Assembly (NCBI RefSeq): GCF_900091445.1
Contig: NZ_LT607733.1
Span: 310,001 to 374,000 of the forward strand
DNA: 64,000 nt
From: Micromonospora echinofusca
GTDB taxonomy: Bacteria; Actinomycetota; Actinomycetes; Mycobacteriales; Micromonosporaceae
Direction: 5' to 3'
Shown here: piece after piece, positions 56,037-64,000 of the stretch
How positions within the stretch are numbered: the first letter of the stretch is position 1
Layout: every line of letters begins with the position of its first letter
The notes under the pieces: model-generated
The model's database searches: none
What the model saw: the letters and a program-made list of their open reading frames with translations, nothing else
What the model was told of the DNA's origin: nothing
Position numbers and translations under genes: made by a program

Positions 56037-56642
56037 GTGGCGATACAGCACGCGGTCCTGGCCCTGCTCGCCGGCGGCCCCAGCTACGGCTACGAGCTGA
56101 AGGGCGCCTTCGAGGAGGCGGTCGGCCCGCAGTGGGGGCCGCTCAACATCGGGCACCTCTACCAGATCCTCGACCGGCTCTCCCGCGACGGTCTGGTGGT
56201 GGCCGAGCGGCATCCCCAGCCGGTCAAGCCCGACCGGGTGGTCTACGAGATCACCCCGGAGGGCCAGGCCGAGCTGGCGCGCTGGCTCGGCGAGCCCAGC
56301 CCGCGCAGCGGCGGGTTCCGGGACGACTTCTTCCTCAAGGTGACCGCCGCGGCCCGCTCCGGCGAGCCGGCCACGGTGCGGACGGTGCTCGGCAACCAGC
56401 GCGGTCACCTGATGCGGGAGCTGCGCAACCTCGACGGGCTGCGCCGCGCGGCCGACGATCCGGTGGTCGGCCTGCTGCTCTCGGCGGCGGCCCGACACGT
56501 CGAGGCCGACCTGGCCTTCGTCGACGACGCCGAGGCGGTGCTGCTCGCGGACGGCGCAGCGGCGCTCGCCCGGCTCCGGACGCCCCGCTCCGAGGACGCG
56601 CCGTCGCAGCGCCGGGACGGCCCGACCCGGGCGGCCGGCTGA
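56037..56642 (+). CDS. PadR-family transcriptional regulator
   Basis: A 201-residue repressor: N-terminal winged helix (AVLALLAGGPSYGYELKGAFE then LYQILDRLSRDGLV) and a C-terminal Vir-type helical dimerisation domain. The GTG at 56037 has GGAG at 56027-56030. It is divergent from, and probably represses, the FtsX/ABC exporter genes. Confidence 0.9.
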   Translation: MAIQHAVLALLAGGPSYGYELKGAFEEAVGPQWGPLNIGHLYQILDRLSRDGLVVAERHPQPVKPDRVVYEITPEGQAELARWLGEPSPRSGGFRDDFFLKVTAAARSGEPATVRTVLGNQRGHLMRELRNLDGLRRAADDPVVGLLLSAAARHVEADLAFVDDAEAVLLADGAAALARLRTPRSEDAPSQRRDGPTRAAG

Positions 56643-56662
56643 CGGTCAGGCGTACGCGGCGG

Positions 56663-57853
56663 TCAGCCGGTTGCCAGGCGACGCAGTCGGTCGACCGCCT
56701 CGGCCAGCACCTCGGGGCGCTTGCAGAAGGCGAAGCGGACGAGGTGCCGGCCCGCCTCCGCGTCGTCGTAGAAGACCTGGGTCGGCACAGCGACCACGCC
56801 GCACCGCTCGGGCAGCGACCGGCAGAACTCCACCCCGTCCCGGCCGCCGAGCCCGGTGACGTCGGCGGTGACGAAGTAGGTGCCCTCCGGCGCGAGCACC
56901 TCGAACCCGGCGTCGGTCAGCCCGCCGACGAGCTGGTCGCGGCGGGCCCGCATGCCGTCGCGGAAGTCGGTGAAGTAGCCGTCCGGCAGGGCGAGGGCCA
57001 CCGCGACCGCCGGCTGGAGCGGCGCGGCGTTGACGAAGGTGAGGAACTGCTTCACCCGCAGCACCGCCGACACCAGGGCCGCCGGCCCGCTCGCCCAGCC
57101 GACCTTCCAACCGGTGCAGGAGAACGTCTTGCCGGCCGACGAGATGCGCAGCGTGCGCTCGCGCATCCCGGGCAGCGTGGCCAGCGGCACGTGCGGGGTG
57201 GCCGCGTCGGTGAAGACGAGGTGCTCGTAGACCTCGTCGGTCACCGCGTACGCGTCGTGCTCCTGGCACAGCTCGGCGATCAGCGCCAGCTCGTCAGGGG
57301 TGAACACCTTGCCGGTCGGGTTGTGCGGCGAGTTCAGCAGCACGAGCCGGGTACGCGGGCCGAACGCGGCGCGCAGGGCGGCCGGGTCGAAGGCGTACCG
57401 GCCGTCGGCGGCGGGACGCAGCGTGACCGGGCGCCGGGCCGCGCCGGCCAGGGCGATCGAGGCGGCGTACGAGTCGTAGTAGGGCTCGAAGCAGACCACC
57501 TCGTCGCCCGGCTCGCAGAGCCCGAGGATGGCGGCGGCGATCGCCTCGGTGGCGCCCGCCGTCACCACGATCTCGCCGTCCGGGTCGTACTCCAGCCCCC
57601 AGAACCGGCGCTGGTGCGCCGCCACCGCCGCGCGCAACGCCGGGATGCCGGGGCCCGGCGGGTACTGGTTCTGCCCGGTGCGCAGCGCCTGCGCGGCGGC
57701 GGCGAGCATCTCCGGCGGCCCGTCGGTGTCGGGGAAGCCCTGCCCGAGGTTGACGGCGCCGGTGCGGACGGCGAGGGCGGACATCTCGGCGAAGATGGTC
57801 GTCCCGAAGGGGCGCATCCGGGCCACCAGCGGATCCACGTCGGCGGTCGTCAC
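56663..57853 (-). CDS. PLP-dependent aminotransferase, class I/II
   Basis: A 396-residue fold-type I aminotransferase. The PLP lysine is in SSAGKTFSCTGWKVGW, and PHNPTGKV and the C-terminal VRFAFCKRPE are typical. It is most like the kynurenine/methionine aminotransferase (YbdL) and DapC-like group, so the exact substrate is uncertain. The GTG at 57853 has TAGGCT 7 nt upstream, predicting a leaderless mRNA. Confidence 0.9.
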   Translation of the reverse strand: MTTADVDPLVARMRPFGTTIFAEMSALAVRTGAVNLGQGFPDTDGPPEMLAAAAQALRTGQNQYPPGPGIPALRAAVAAHQRRFWGLEYDPDGEIVVTAGATEAIAAAILGLCEPGDEVVCFEPYYDSYAASIALAGAARRPVTLRPAADGRYAFDPAALRAAFGPRTRLVLLNSPHNPTGKVFTPDELALIAELCQEHDAYAVTDEVYEHLVFTDAATPHVPLATLPGMRERTLRISSAGKTFSCTGWKVGWASGPAALVSAVLRVKQFLTFVNAAPLQPAVAVALALPDGYFTDFRDGMRARRDQLVGGLTDAGFEVLAPEGTYFVTADVTGLGGRDGVEFCRSLPERCGVVAVPTQVFYDDAEAGRHLVRFAFCKRPEVLAEAVDRLRRLATG

Positions 57854-57860
57854 GCCCGCC

Positions 57861-57866
57861 AGCCTA
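57861..57866 (-). promoter_or_regulatory. Leaderless-type -10 element, aminotransferase gene
   Basis: TAGGCT on the minus strand with 7 nt before GTG 57853. The same hexamer and spacing occur before the divergent glmS gene. Confidence 0.5.
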
Positions 57867-58043
57867 CGGACTCCCGGCGTGGCTTCAACCCCCTGCCGGG
57901 GCCGCCGCCACGCCCGAAACCGGGTCCGACGTCCCCTCCGGCCGGCGGAAGTATGTCACCGAACGTGTCGGTTCCCCTCCGATCGCTCAAGTTAGCTGAT
58001 CGTTTGGCCGGCTTTCGCGCACGCGCGATGAGCGGAACTAGGT

Positions 58044-58049
58044 TAGGCT
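58044..58049 (+). promoter_or_regulatory. Leaderless-type -10 element, glmS
   Basis: TAGGCT at 58044-58049 with 7 nt before the ATG at 58057. An overlapping TAGGTT lies at 58039-58044. No ribosome site precedes the ATG, fitting a leaderless mRNA. No clear -35; no glmS ribozyme-like sequence was seen. Confidence 0.5.
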
Positions 58050-58056
58050 GCGGGTC

Positions 58057-59970
58057 ATGTGTGGAATCGTGGGTTACGCCGGCGCGCGCCCGGCGCTCGG
58101 CATCGTGCTCGACGGACTGCGGCGGCTCGAGTACCGCGGCTACGACTCGGCCGGCGTCGCCATCGTCTGCGACGGCGCACTGCTGACCGAGAAGAAGGCC
58201 GGCAAGCTGGCCAACCTGGAGAAGGTGCTCTCCGAGCGGGCCGCCGAGGACCCCACGTCCTGCGCGGCCAGCCCGATCGGCATCGGGGACGGCACGACCG
58301 GCATCGGGCACACCCGCTGGGCCACCCACGGCGGCCCGACCGACCGCAACGCCCACCCGCACCTGGCCCCCGACGGCCGCGTCGCCGTGATCCACAACGG
58401 CATCATCGAGAACTTCGCGAAGCTGCGCGCCGAGCTGGAGGCCGACGGCGTCCAGTTCACCAGCGACACCGACACCGAGTGCGCGGCGCACCTGCTCTCC
58501 GCCGCGCTCGCCGACCTGCGCGCCGCCGGCCACCCCGACGGGCCGCAGCTGCTCGCCGCCGGCATGCGGGTGGTCTGCCAGCGGCTGGAGGGCGCGTTCA
58601 CGCTGCTCGCCGTCGACGCCGCGGTGCCCGGCGCGGTGGTCGGCGCCCGCCGCAACTCCCCGCTCGTCGTCGGGCGCGGCGACGGGGAGAACTACCTGGC
58701 CAGCGACGTGGCCGCGTTCATCGAGCACACCCGGGAGGCGGTGGAGCTCGGCCAGGACCAGATCGTCCTCATCACCGGCGACACCATCGAGATCACCGAC
58801 TTCGCCGGGCAGCCCGCCAGCGGCAAGGACTTCCACATCGACTGGGACTCCTCCGCCGCCGAGAAGGGTGGCTACGACTGGTTCATGCTCAAGGAGATCG
58901 AGGAGCAGCCGCAGGCCATCGCCGACACGCTGCTCGGCCGGCTCACCGACTCCGGCGAGATCATGCTCGACGAGGTCCGCCTCAGCGACCAGGATCTGCG
59001 CGACGTCGACAAGATCTTCATCGTCGCCTGCGGCACCGCGTACCACTCCGGCCTGGTCGCCAAGTACGCCATCGAGCACTGGACCCGGATCCCGTGCGAG
59101 GTGGAACTGGCCAGCGAGTTCCGCTACCGCGACCCGGTCCTCGACCGGTCCACGCTGATCGTGGTGATCTCGCAGTCCGGCGAGACGATGGACACCCTGA
59201 TGGCGCTGCGGCACGCCAAGGAGCAGAAGGCCCGGGTGCTGGCCATCTGCAACACCAACGGCTCCACCATCCCCCGCGAGTCCGACGCGGTCCTCTACAC
59301 CCACGGCGGGCCGGAGATCGCCGTCGCCTCCACCAAGGCGTTCCTCACCCAGCTCGTCGCCTGCTACCTGATCGGCCTGCACCTGGCCCAGGTGCGCGGC
59401 ATCAAGTTCGCCGACGAGGTGGCCGCCGTGGTGGCCCAGCTCCAGGAGATGCCGGGCAAGCTGCGCGAGCTGCTGGAGCGGATCGAGCCCGTCCGCGAGC
59501 TGGCCCGCGACCTGAAGGCCGAGCCGACCGTGCTCTTCATCGGCCGGCACGTCGGCTACCCGGTGGCCCTGGAGGGCGCGCTCAAGCTCAAGGAGCTGGC
59601 GTACATGCACGCCGAGGGCTTCGCCGCCGGCGAGCTGAAGCACGGCCCGATCGCGCTGATCGACAAGGGCACCCCGGTCATCTGCATCGTGCCGTCCCCG
59701 GTCGGCCGCGGGATGCTGCACGACAAGGTCGTCTCCAACATCCAGGAGGTACGGGCGCGCGGCGCCCGGACGATCGTGATCGCGGAGGAGGGCGACGAGG
59801 CGGTCGTCCGCTACGCCGACCACCTGATCTACGTGCCGCGTACGCCGACGCTGCTCGCGCCGCTGGTCACGACCGTGCCGTTGCAGGTCATGGCGGCCGA
59901 GATCGCCGCCGCCCGGGGGCACGACGTGGACCAGCCCCGCAACCTGGCCAAGTCGGTGACGGTCGAGTAG
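58057..59970 (+). CDS. glmS: Glutamine-fructose-6-phosphate aminotransferase
   Basis: First enzyme of hexosamine synthesis. The 637-residue product begins MCGIVGYAG, with Cys2 as glutaminase nucleophile; the N-terminal domain continues with YRGYDSAGVA and THGGPTDRNAHPH, and two SIS domains follow (ISQSGETMDTL and the C-terminal LAKSVTVE). No truncation. Together with glmM upstream it supplies UDP-GlcNAc precursors. Confidence 0.96.
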   Translation: MCGIVGYAGARPALGIVLDGLRRLEYRGYDSAGVAIVCDGALLTEKKAGKLANLEKVLSERAAEDPTSCAASPIGIGDGTTGIGHTRWATHGGPTDRNAHPHLAPDGRVAVIHNGIIENFAKLRAELEADGVQFTSDTDTECAAHLLSAALADLRAAGHPDGPQLLAAGMRVVCQRLEGAFTLLAVDAAVPGAVVGARRNSPLVVGRGDGENYLASDVAAFIEHTREAVELGQDQIVLITGDTIEITDFAGQPASGKDFHIDWDSSAAEKGGYDWFMLKEIEEQPQAIADTLLGRLTDSGEIMLDEVRLSDQDLRDVDKIFIVACGTAYHSGLVAKYAIEHWTRIPCEVELASEFRYRDPVLDRSTLIVVISQSGETMDTLMALRHAKEQKARVLAICNTNGSTIPRESDAVLYTHGGPEIAVASTKAFLTQLVACYLIGLHLAQVRGIKFADEVAAVVAQLQEMPGKLRELLERIEPVRELARDLKAEPTVLFIGRHVGYPVALEGALKLKELAYMHAEGFAAGELKHGPIALIDKGTPVICIVPSPVGRGMLHDKVVSNIQEVRARGARTIVIAEEGDEAVVRYADHLIYVPRTPTLLAPLVTTVPLQVMAAEIAAARGHDVDQPRNLAKSVTVE

Positions 59971-59987
59971 CCCGCGCCGCCGCGCCA

Positions 59988-60023
59988 CGGGCTCCCGTCC
60001 ACCCGCCGGTGGGCGGGGGCCCG
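59988..60023. terminator. Bidirectional terminator after glmS
   Basis: A 16-bp uninterrupted stem with two G-U pairs (59988-60003 with 60008-60023) and a 4-nt loop, between the convergent ends of glmS and the hydrolase gene. Confidence 0.6.
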
Positions 60024-60035
60024 CCGCGTGCGGGG

Positions 60036-61907
60036 TCACCGGCCGAGCACCACCCGGGCCATCCCGTCGAGGGCCGGGTTGCCCGCCTCCCAGTAGCCGG
60101 TGTGCCCGTGCCGGCCGCTGGGGAACGTACGCCCGCCGAAGCCCGGGTGGGACGGATCCTGCCCGAACCACAGCTCCCGCTCCGGCGCGCCGAGCAGTGC
60201 CCCGATCGCCGGGCCGACCGGCGACGCGCCCAGCAGGGCCCGGCGGGCCAACTCGTCCGGGGACCGGGCCCACCGGATCACGTCGTCCGGCGCGGTGCTC
60301 GCCCAGACCTGCCCGGGTGGCAGGCCCAGCTCGCCCGCGTGCGCGACGCCCACCCCGGGCGAGCCGACGAAGACCAGCGCGTCGGCGGCCAGCCCATGGT
60401 CGCGGGCGGCCGTGCCGACCACCAGCGAGCCGTAGCTGTGCCCGAGCACGGTCTGCCGGCCCGGTGGGTCGTCGTGGGTCGCCCGCAGCCCCTCCTGGAA
60501 GCGGTGCAGCGCCGGGCCGGCGTCCCGGGCCTGGCCCGGCCAGGCCGCCTCGTGCAGGAAGTCGGGTGCGTCGTAGTCCAGCCAGAGCACGGCGGCGGCC
60601 TCCTGCCCGGAGTCGAGCGCGCCGCAGCGGGACAGCACCCGGGCCGCCCGACCCAGCTCGCCGGGCACGTCGTGCAGGCCGGCGGTCATCCCCGGCACGT
60701 AGGTCAGCACCCGGGCCGACCGGTCCGGGTTTCCCAGCGCCACCACCGCCCGCCCCTCACCGGCCGTGCCCAGCCCCAGCAGGTAGGCCCGGGGCTGCTC
60801 GTCGCCGGCCAGGCGGGCGGCCAGCGCGTCCAGCCCCGCCAGGGACTTCCCGACGCGCGCCAGCCCGGCCAGCTCGACCGGCCCGCGCGGCACCCGCTCC
60901 AGCAGCCGTCGCCGCGCGGCCAGCAACTCCTCCCGGCGCGCCCCGAGGAGCAACCGGTTGGCCTGGTCCCGGGCGGCCACCGGCACCCCGTCGAGGCGGC
61001 CGACCAGCCCCGGCTCGTACGCGACCAGCCACCGGCGCTGCGCCGGGGTGAGCCCCGCCCACCACGCCCGAACCGTGGCCGGGTCGGCGCCGGGTGCCGG
61101 GCGACCGGGCGGCGGCACGTCGGCCCATGCCACGCGGGCGCCGTCGGCCAGCGCGCCCAGCCGGGCCGCGGCCTCCCGGTCGGCCGCACCGGCCAGTTCC
61201 AGCGCCGCCCGGATCGCCGCCCCCGCCCCGGCCGGGCCCGTCCCGGATCCGCCCGCTCCGCCCGAGCCGGACCCACCGGATACGCCTGCACCGGTTCCGC
61301 CCGCGCTGGACCCGCCCGCGCCGGCTGCGCCCGTGTCGGTCCGGCCCGTCCCGGGACGGGCGGTCGCCGGGGCGCGGGCGGGGCCGGCGGTGACCCGGCC
61401 CTGACGGTCCACCAGCAGCCCGGCCGCCTCGGCGTGGGCCACGGCGGCGGCGAGCCGGGCCTTGGCGACGCCCAGCCGGGCGGCGAACTCCGCCAACACC
61501 TGGTCGGCCTCGATCAGGGCGGGGCGGACGGCCGTCAGCTCACCGCGCAGCGCCGCCAGCCGGGCGTCGGCGGCGTCGGCCGCCCCACCCGACCAGCCGC
61601 CCCGCAGCACCGCCGCGCCAGCGGCCAGCTCGCCGGCCCGGTGGGCCACCGGCTCGGTCAGCCCCCGCCAGGCGGCCCCGGCGGCCCGCCACGCGTCGGG
61701 ATCGGCCGCCCACAGCTGCCGGTAGGAGACGTCCGCCGCCCGGTGGCCGACGACCGCCGCCCGGTCGGCGGGGTGCGCCGGGCGCGTCGGAGGCGTCGGG
61801 GGTGCCGGAGGGTCCGGGCGCGCCGGGTGCGCCGGGTGCCCGGCCCGGGCCGCCGGAGCCGATGCCCGGGCCGCCGGACCCGACGCCGGGGGTGCCGGGG
61901 CGGTCAC
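60036..61907 (-). CDS. WXG-like / DUF1023 alpha/beta-hydrolase fusion
   Basis: A 623-residue protein. After a Pro/Ala-rich start, residues about 55-165 form a long helical module with a WSG (WXG) turn (RGGWSGGAADAADARL), like ESX substrates. A Gly/Ala linker and a DUF1023-type alpha/beta hydrolase follow, with nucleophile elbow GHSYGS and a preceding LTYVPGMTA. No Sec signal is seen, so type VII export is the natural guess. The GTG at 61907 overlaps the stop of the small gene upstream (GTGA). Confidence 0.8.
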   Translation of the reverse strand: MTAPAPPASGPAARASAPAARAGHPAHPARPDPPAPPTPPTRPAHPADRAAVVGHRAADVSYRQLWAADPDAWRAAGAAWRGLTEPVAHRAGELAAGAAVLRGGWSGGAADAADARLAALRGELTAVRPALIEADQVLAEFAARLGVAKARLAAAVAHAEAAGLLVDRQGRVTAGPARAPATARPGTGRTDTGAAGAGGSSAGGTGAGVSGGSGSGGAGGSGTGPAGAGAAIRAALELAGAADREAAARLGALADGARVAWADVPPPGRPAPGADPATVRAWWAGLTPAQRRWLVAYEPGLVGRLDGVPVAARDQANRLLLGARREELLAARRRLLERVPRGPVELAGLARVGKSLAGLDALAARLAGDEQPRAYLLGLGTAGEGRAVVALGNPDRSARVLTYVPGMTAGLHDVPGELGRAARVLSRCGALDSGQEAAAVLWLDYDAPDFLHEAAWPGQARDAGPALHRFQEGLRATHDDPPGRQTVLGHSYGSLVVGTAARDHGLAADALVFVGSPGVGVAHAGELGLPPGQVWASTAPDDVIRWARSPDELARRALLGASPVGPAIGALLGAPERELWFGQDPSHPGFGGRTFPSGRHGHTGYWEAGNPALDGMARVVLGR

Positions 61908-62200
61908 CGGGACAGCGCGGTGAGCCGGCCGGCCGCCCGGTCGTCCACCGTCTCGTACGCCTCGGCGGCCGCCCGGACCGCCCTGGCCGTGTGGGCCGCC
62001 CGGGCGCCGAGTCCGCCGAGCCAGGCGTGCACGGCCGACTCCAGCCCGGTCAACGCCGCCCCGGCCGACCACTCCGGGGCCGGCACCACCAGCCCGGACG
62101 CCCCGGCCAGCCCGTGCCCCAGCCGGTACGCGTCGTCGTCGAGCCCGTGCGCGGCCCGGCGCAGCACGCCGGGTCGTACGGTCAACGGCCCCTCGGTCAT
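61904..62200 (-). CDS. Small EspC/WXG100-like protein
   Basis: A 98-residue, Ala-rich, all-helical protein starting MTEGPLTVRPGVLRRAAHGLDDDAY, with WSAG in the middle. Size, helix-turn-helix pattern and position before a WXG-fused hydrolase suggest a type VII secretion target or partner of the EspC/WXG100 kind. Sequence-level support is limited. Confidence 0.65.
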   Translation of the reverse strand: MTEGPLTVRPGVLRRAAHGLDDDAYRLGHGLAGASGLVVPAPEWSAGAALTGLESAVHAWLGGLGARAAHTARAVRAAAEAYETVDDRAAGRLTALSR

Positions 62201-62363
62201 CCTCGGCCCCCCGCCTCGCGAGAACATCGATGGCTGCGACGCTAGGCGCCGTCCACACCCCGGCGCGTGCCCTGTGGACGACGGTCCCCGCGGCCCACGG
62301 CCGGTCGTCCACAGGCGTTGCCGCGCGCGCAACCGGCGGCTAATGTGCGCCCGCCCGCGCCGG

Positions 62364-62369
62364 TAGGGT
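62364..62369 (+). promoter_or_regulatory. Leaderless-type -10 element, acpS
   Basis: TAGGGT at 62364-62369 with 6 nt before GTG 62376. The rest of the 175-bp gap to the divergent EspC-like gene shows no other assignable element. Confidence 0.45.
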
Positions 62370-62375
62370 GAGCGG

Positions 62376-62744
62376 GTGATCGTCGCTGTCGGCATCGACG
62401 TCGTCCTCGTCGAGCGGTTCGCCAAGGCACTGGCACGCACACCGCTGCTCGCCGACCGGCTCTTCACGGAGGCCGAGCGCCGCACGCGCTCGGGCAACCC
62501 GCGCTCGCCCGAGTCCCTGGCGGCCCGCTTCGCCGCCAAGGAGGCGGTCGCCAAGGCGCTCGGCGCACCGGCAGGCCTGAGCTGGCACGACTGCGAGATC
62601 GTGCCGGACCCGGACGGCCGGCCCTGGCTGACCGTCTCCGGCACGGTCGCGGCGGCGGCCACCGAACGCGGGGTCAACCGCTGGCATCTCTCGTTGTCGC
62701 ACGACGGCGGGATCGCCTCGGCGATGGTGGTCGCGGAACGGTGA
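62376..62744 (+). CDS. acpS: Holo-[acyl-carrier-protein] synthase
   Basis: Transfers phosphopantetheine from CoA to acyl carrier protein. The 122-residue enzyme has both metal-site motifs: [10 protein letters not shown] with D8, and [13 protein letters not shown] with E56. [17 protein letters not shown] closes the fold. The order acpS-nnr is common in actinobacteria. Confidence 0.94.
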   Translation: MIVAVGIDVVLVERFAKALARTPLLADRLFTEAERRTRSGNPRSPESLAARFAAKEAVAKALGAPAGLSWHDCEIVPDPDGRPWLTVSGTVAAAATERGVNRWHLSLSHDGGIASAMVVAER

Positions 62745-62795
62745 TCGGGGCGGGCCGGTTCGCGGCACGCCGGTAGTCGGACGGGACGGGGCGGC

Positions 62796-64000
62796 ATGAG
62801 ACAGGTGTGGCGGGTCGCGGACGTACGCACGGCGGAGGCGGGCCTGATGGCCACGCTCCCCGCCGGGACGCTGATGAAGCGGGCGGCCGCCGGGCTGGCC
62901 CGCCGCTGCGCCCTGTTGCTCGCCGAGCGGGGCGGCGTCTACGCCGCGCGGGTGCTGCTGCTGGTCGGCTCCGGCGACAACGGCGGCGACGCGCTCTACG
63001 CCGGCGCGCACCTGGCCCGGCGGGGCGCGGCCGTGTCGGCGCTGCTGCTGACCCCCGGCCGGGCGCACGCGGAGGGGCTGGCCGCGCTGCGGGCCGCGGG
63101 CGGGCGGACCGTCGACCGGCCGCCGGGGACCGTCGACCTGGTGCTGGACGGCATCGTCGGCATCGGCGGGCGCGGCGGGCTGCGCGACACCGCCGACCAG
63201 CTCGCCGCCAGCCTCGTGCGGCACCGCGGCCGCGACGGCGCCCCCGCCGCGGTCGTCGCCGTGGACGTGCCCAGCGGGGTGGCGGTCGACACCGGCCACG
63301 TGCCGCTGACCGCCTCCGGCCGCCCCAGCGCCGTACGGGCCGACGTGACGGTGACGTTCGGCGGGCTGAAGCCCGCGCTGGTGGTGGGCCCGGCCGCCGT
63401 ACTCGCCGGCGAGGTGGAGCTGGTCGACATCGGGCTCGAGCCGTGGCTGCGGGGCAGCCCGGCGCTGGGCGTCACCGAGTGGTCGGACGTCGCCGACTGG
63501 TGGCCCCGGCTCGGCCCGGCCTCCGAGAAGTACACCCGGGGCGTGGTGGGCGTCGCGACCGGCTCGGCGACCTACCCCGGCGCGGCCGTGCTCTCGGTCG
63601 CGGGCGCGCTGGCCGGCCCGACGGGTCTGGTCCGCTACGCCGGCTCGGCACGGGCCGACGTGCTGCGCCGGCACCCGTCGGTGATCGCGACCGGTCGGGT
63701 CGCCGACGCCGGACGGGTACAGGCGTGGGTCTGCGGCTCCGGCCTGGGCACCGGCGAGGAGGCGGCCCGGGAGCTGCGGGCGGTGCTCGCCGCCCCGGTG
63801 CCGGTGGTGCTCGACGCCGACGCGCTGACCCTGCTGGTCGACGGCTCGCTCGCCGACCGGTTGCGCAGGCGGGACGCCCCGATCGTGGTCACCCCGCACG
63901 ACCGGGAGTTCACCCGGCTCTGTGGGGAGGAACCGGGCGCCGACCGGGTGGGCGCGACGCTGCGGCTGGCCGCCTGGATGAACGCGGTGGTGCTGCTCAA
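62796..64000 (+). CDS. nnr: NAD(P)H-hydrate repair enzyme (epimerase/dehydratase), 5' part
   Basis: Repairs damaged NAD(P)H hydrates. The first 401 codons are in the window and the gene runs off the end. The N-terminal epimerase (YjeF) domain has LVGSGDNGGDALYAGAHL and AVDVPSGVAVDTG. The ADP-dependent dehydratase domain starts near residue 230 (SEKYTRGVVGVATGSATYPGAAVLS) and reaches VVLDADALTLL and VTPHDREFTRL. The ATG is at 62796. Confidence 0.92.
   Translation, partial: MRQVWRVADVRTAEAGLMATLPAGTLMKRAAAGLARRCALLLAERGGVYAARVLLLVGSGDNGGDALYAGAHLARRGAAVSALLLTPGRAHAEGLAALRAAGGRTVDRPPGTVDLVLDGIVGIGGRGGLRDTADQLAASLVRHRGRDGAPAAVVAVDVPSGVAVDTGHVPLTASGRPSAVRADVTVTFGGLKPALVVGPAAVLAGEVELVDIGLEPWLRGSPALGVTEWSDVADWWPRLGPASEKYTRGVVGVATGSATYPGAAVLSVAGALAGPTGLVRYAGSARADVLRRHPSVIATGRVADAGRVQAWVCGSGLGTGEEAARELRAVLAAPVPVVLDADALTLLVDGSLADRLRRRDAPIVVTPHDREFTRLCGEEPGADRVGATLRLAAWMNAVVLL

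Overview
The window is high-GC chromosomal DNA from an actinobacterium, most likely a Micromonosporaceae member (Micromonospora or Salinispora type). This rests on the very high GC content, frequent GTG starts, a conservon (cvnABCD) locus, an F420-type luciferase-like oxidoreductase, a GlnR-type nitrogen box, WXG-type proteins, and the gene order of the spc and alpha ribosomal operons. The genus is inference. I saw no rRNA, tRNA, CRISPR array, insertion sequence or prophage.

Layout. 1-13651: end of the S10/spc/alpha ribosomal block (rpsQ', rplN, rplX, rplE, rpsN, rpsH, rplF, rplR, rpsE, rpmD, rplO, secY, adk, map, a DUF1707-type protein, infA, rpmJ, rpsM, rpsK, rpsD, rpoA, rplQ, truA). 13765-19576: P1-family peptidase, a membrane-anchored hypothetical protein, an RsmC-like methyltransferase, an ABC-F ATPase and an aldo/keto reductase. 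19739-25962: thiamine operon under a TPP riboswitch (thiE, thiO, thiS, thiG, a TenI-like gene, thiD, thiC). 26059-33980: polytopic protein with a long disordered tail, cupin, F420-type oxidoreductase, a divergently split NitT/TauT-type ABC importer, and a branched-chain-type binding lipoprotein. 34426-39059: conservon cvnA-D. 39088-49706: nitrate assimilation (uroporphyrinogen-III synthase, nirD, nirB, a NasB-like flavoprotein, nitrate reductase and, on the other strand, narK), with a methyltransferase and a toxin-antitoxin pair inside. 49899-52293: rplM, rpsI, glmM. 52363-64000: MacB/FtsX-type exporter with its PadR regulator, an aminotransferase, glmS, a WXG/DUF1023 hydrolase with a small EspC-like partner, acpS and the start of nnr.

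How the parts work together. The ribosomal genes are punctuated by strong G+C hairpins before rplN, rpsH, secY, map, rpsM and rpoA, probably attenuators, terminators or processing points. The thi operon makes both halves of thiamin under one TPP switch. The nitrate operon has a full four-part GlnR-like box upstream of the reductase gene. Its first three gene junctions are each bridged by a mini-ORF joined to both neighbours by stop/start overlaps, the most unusual structure I found. Seven genes have a TANNNT -10 hexamer placed 6-7 nt before the start codon, which predicts leaderless mRNAs. About 36 kb separates truA from rplM, which lie close together in Streptomyces as I recall.
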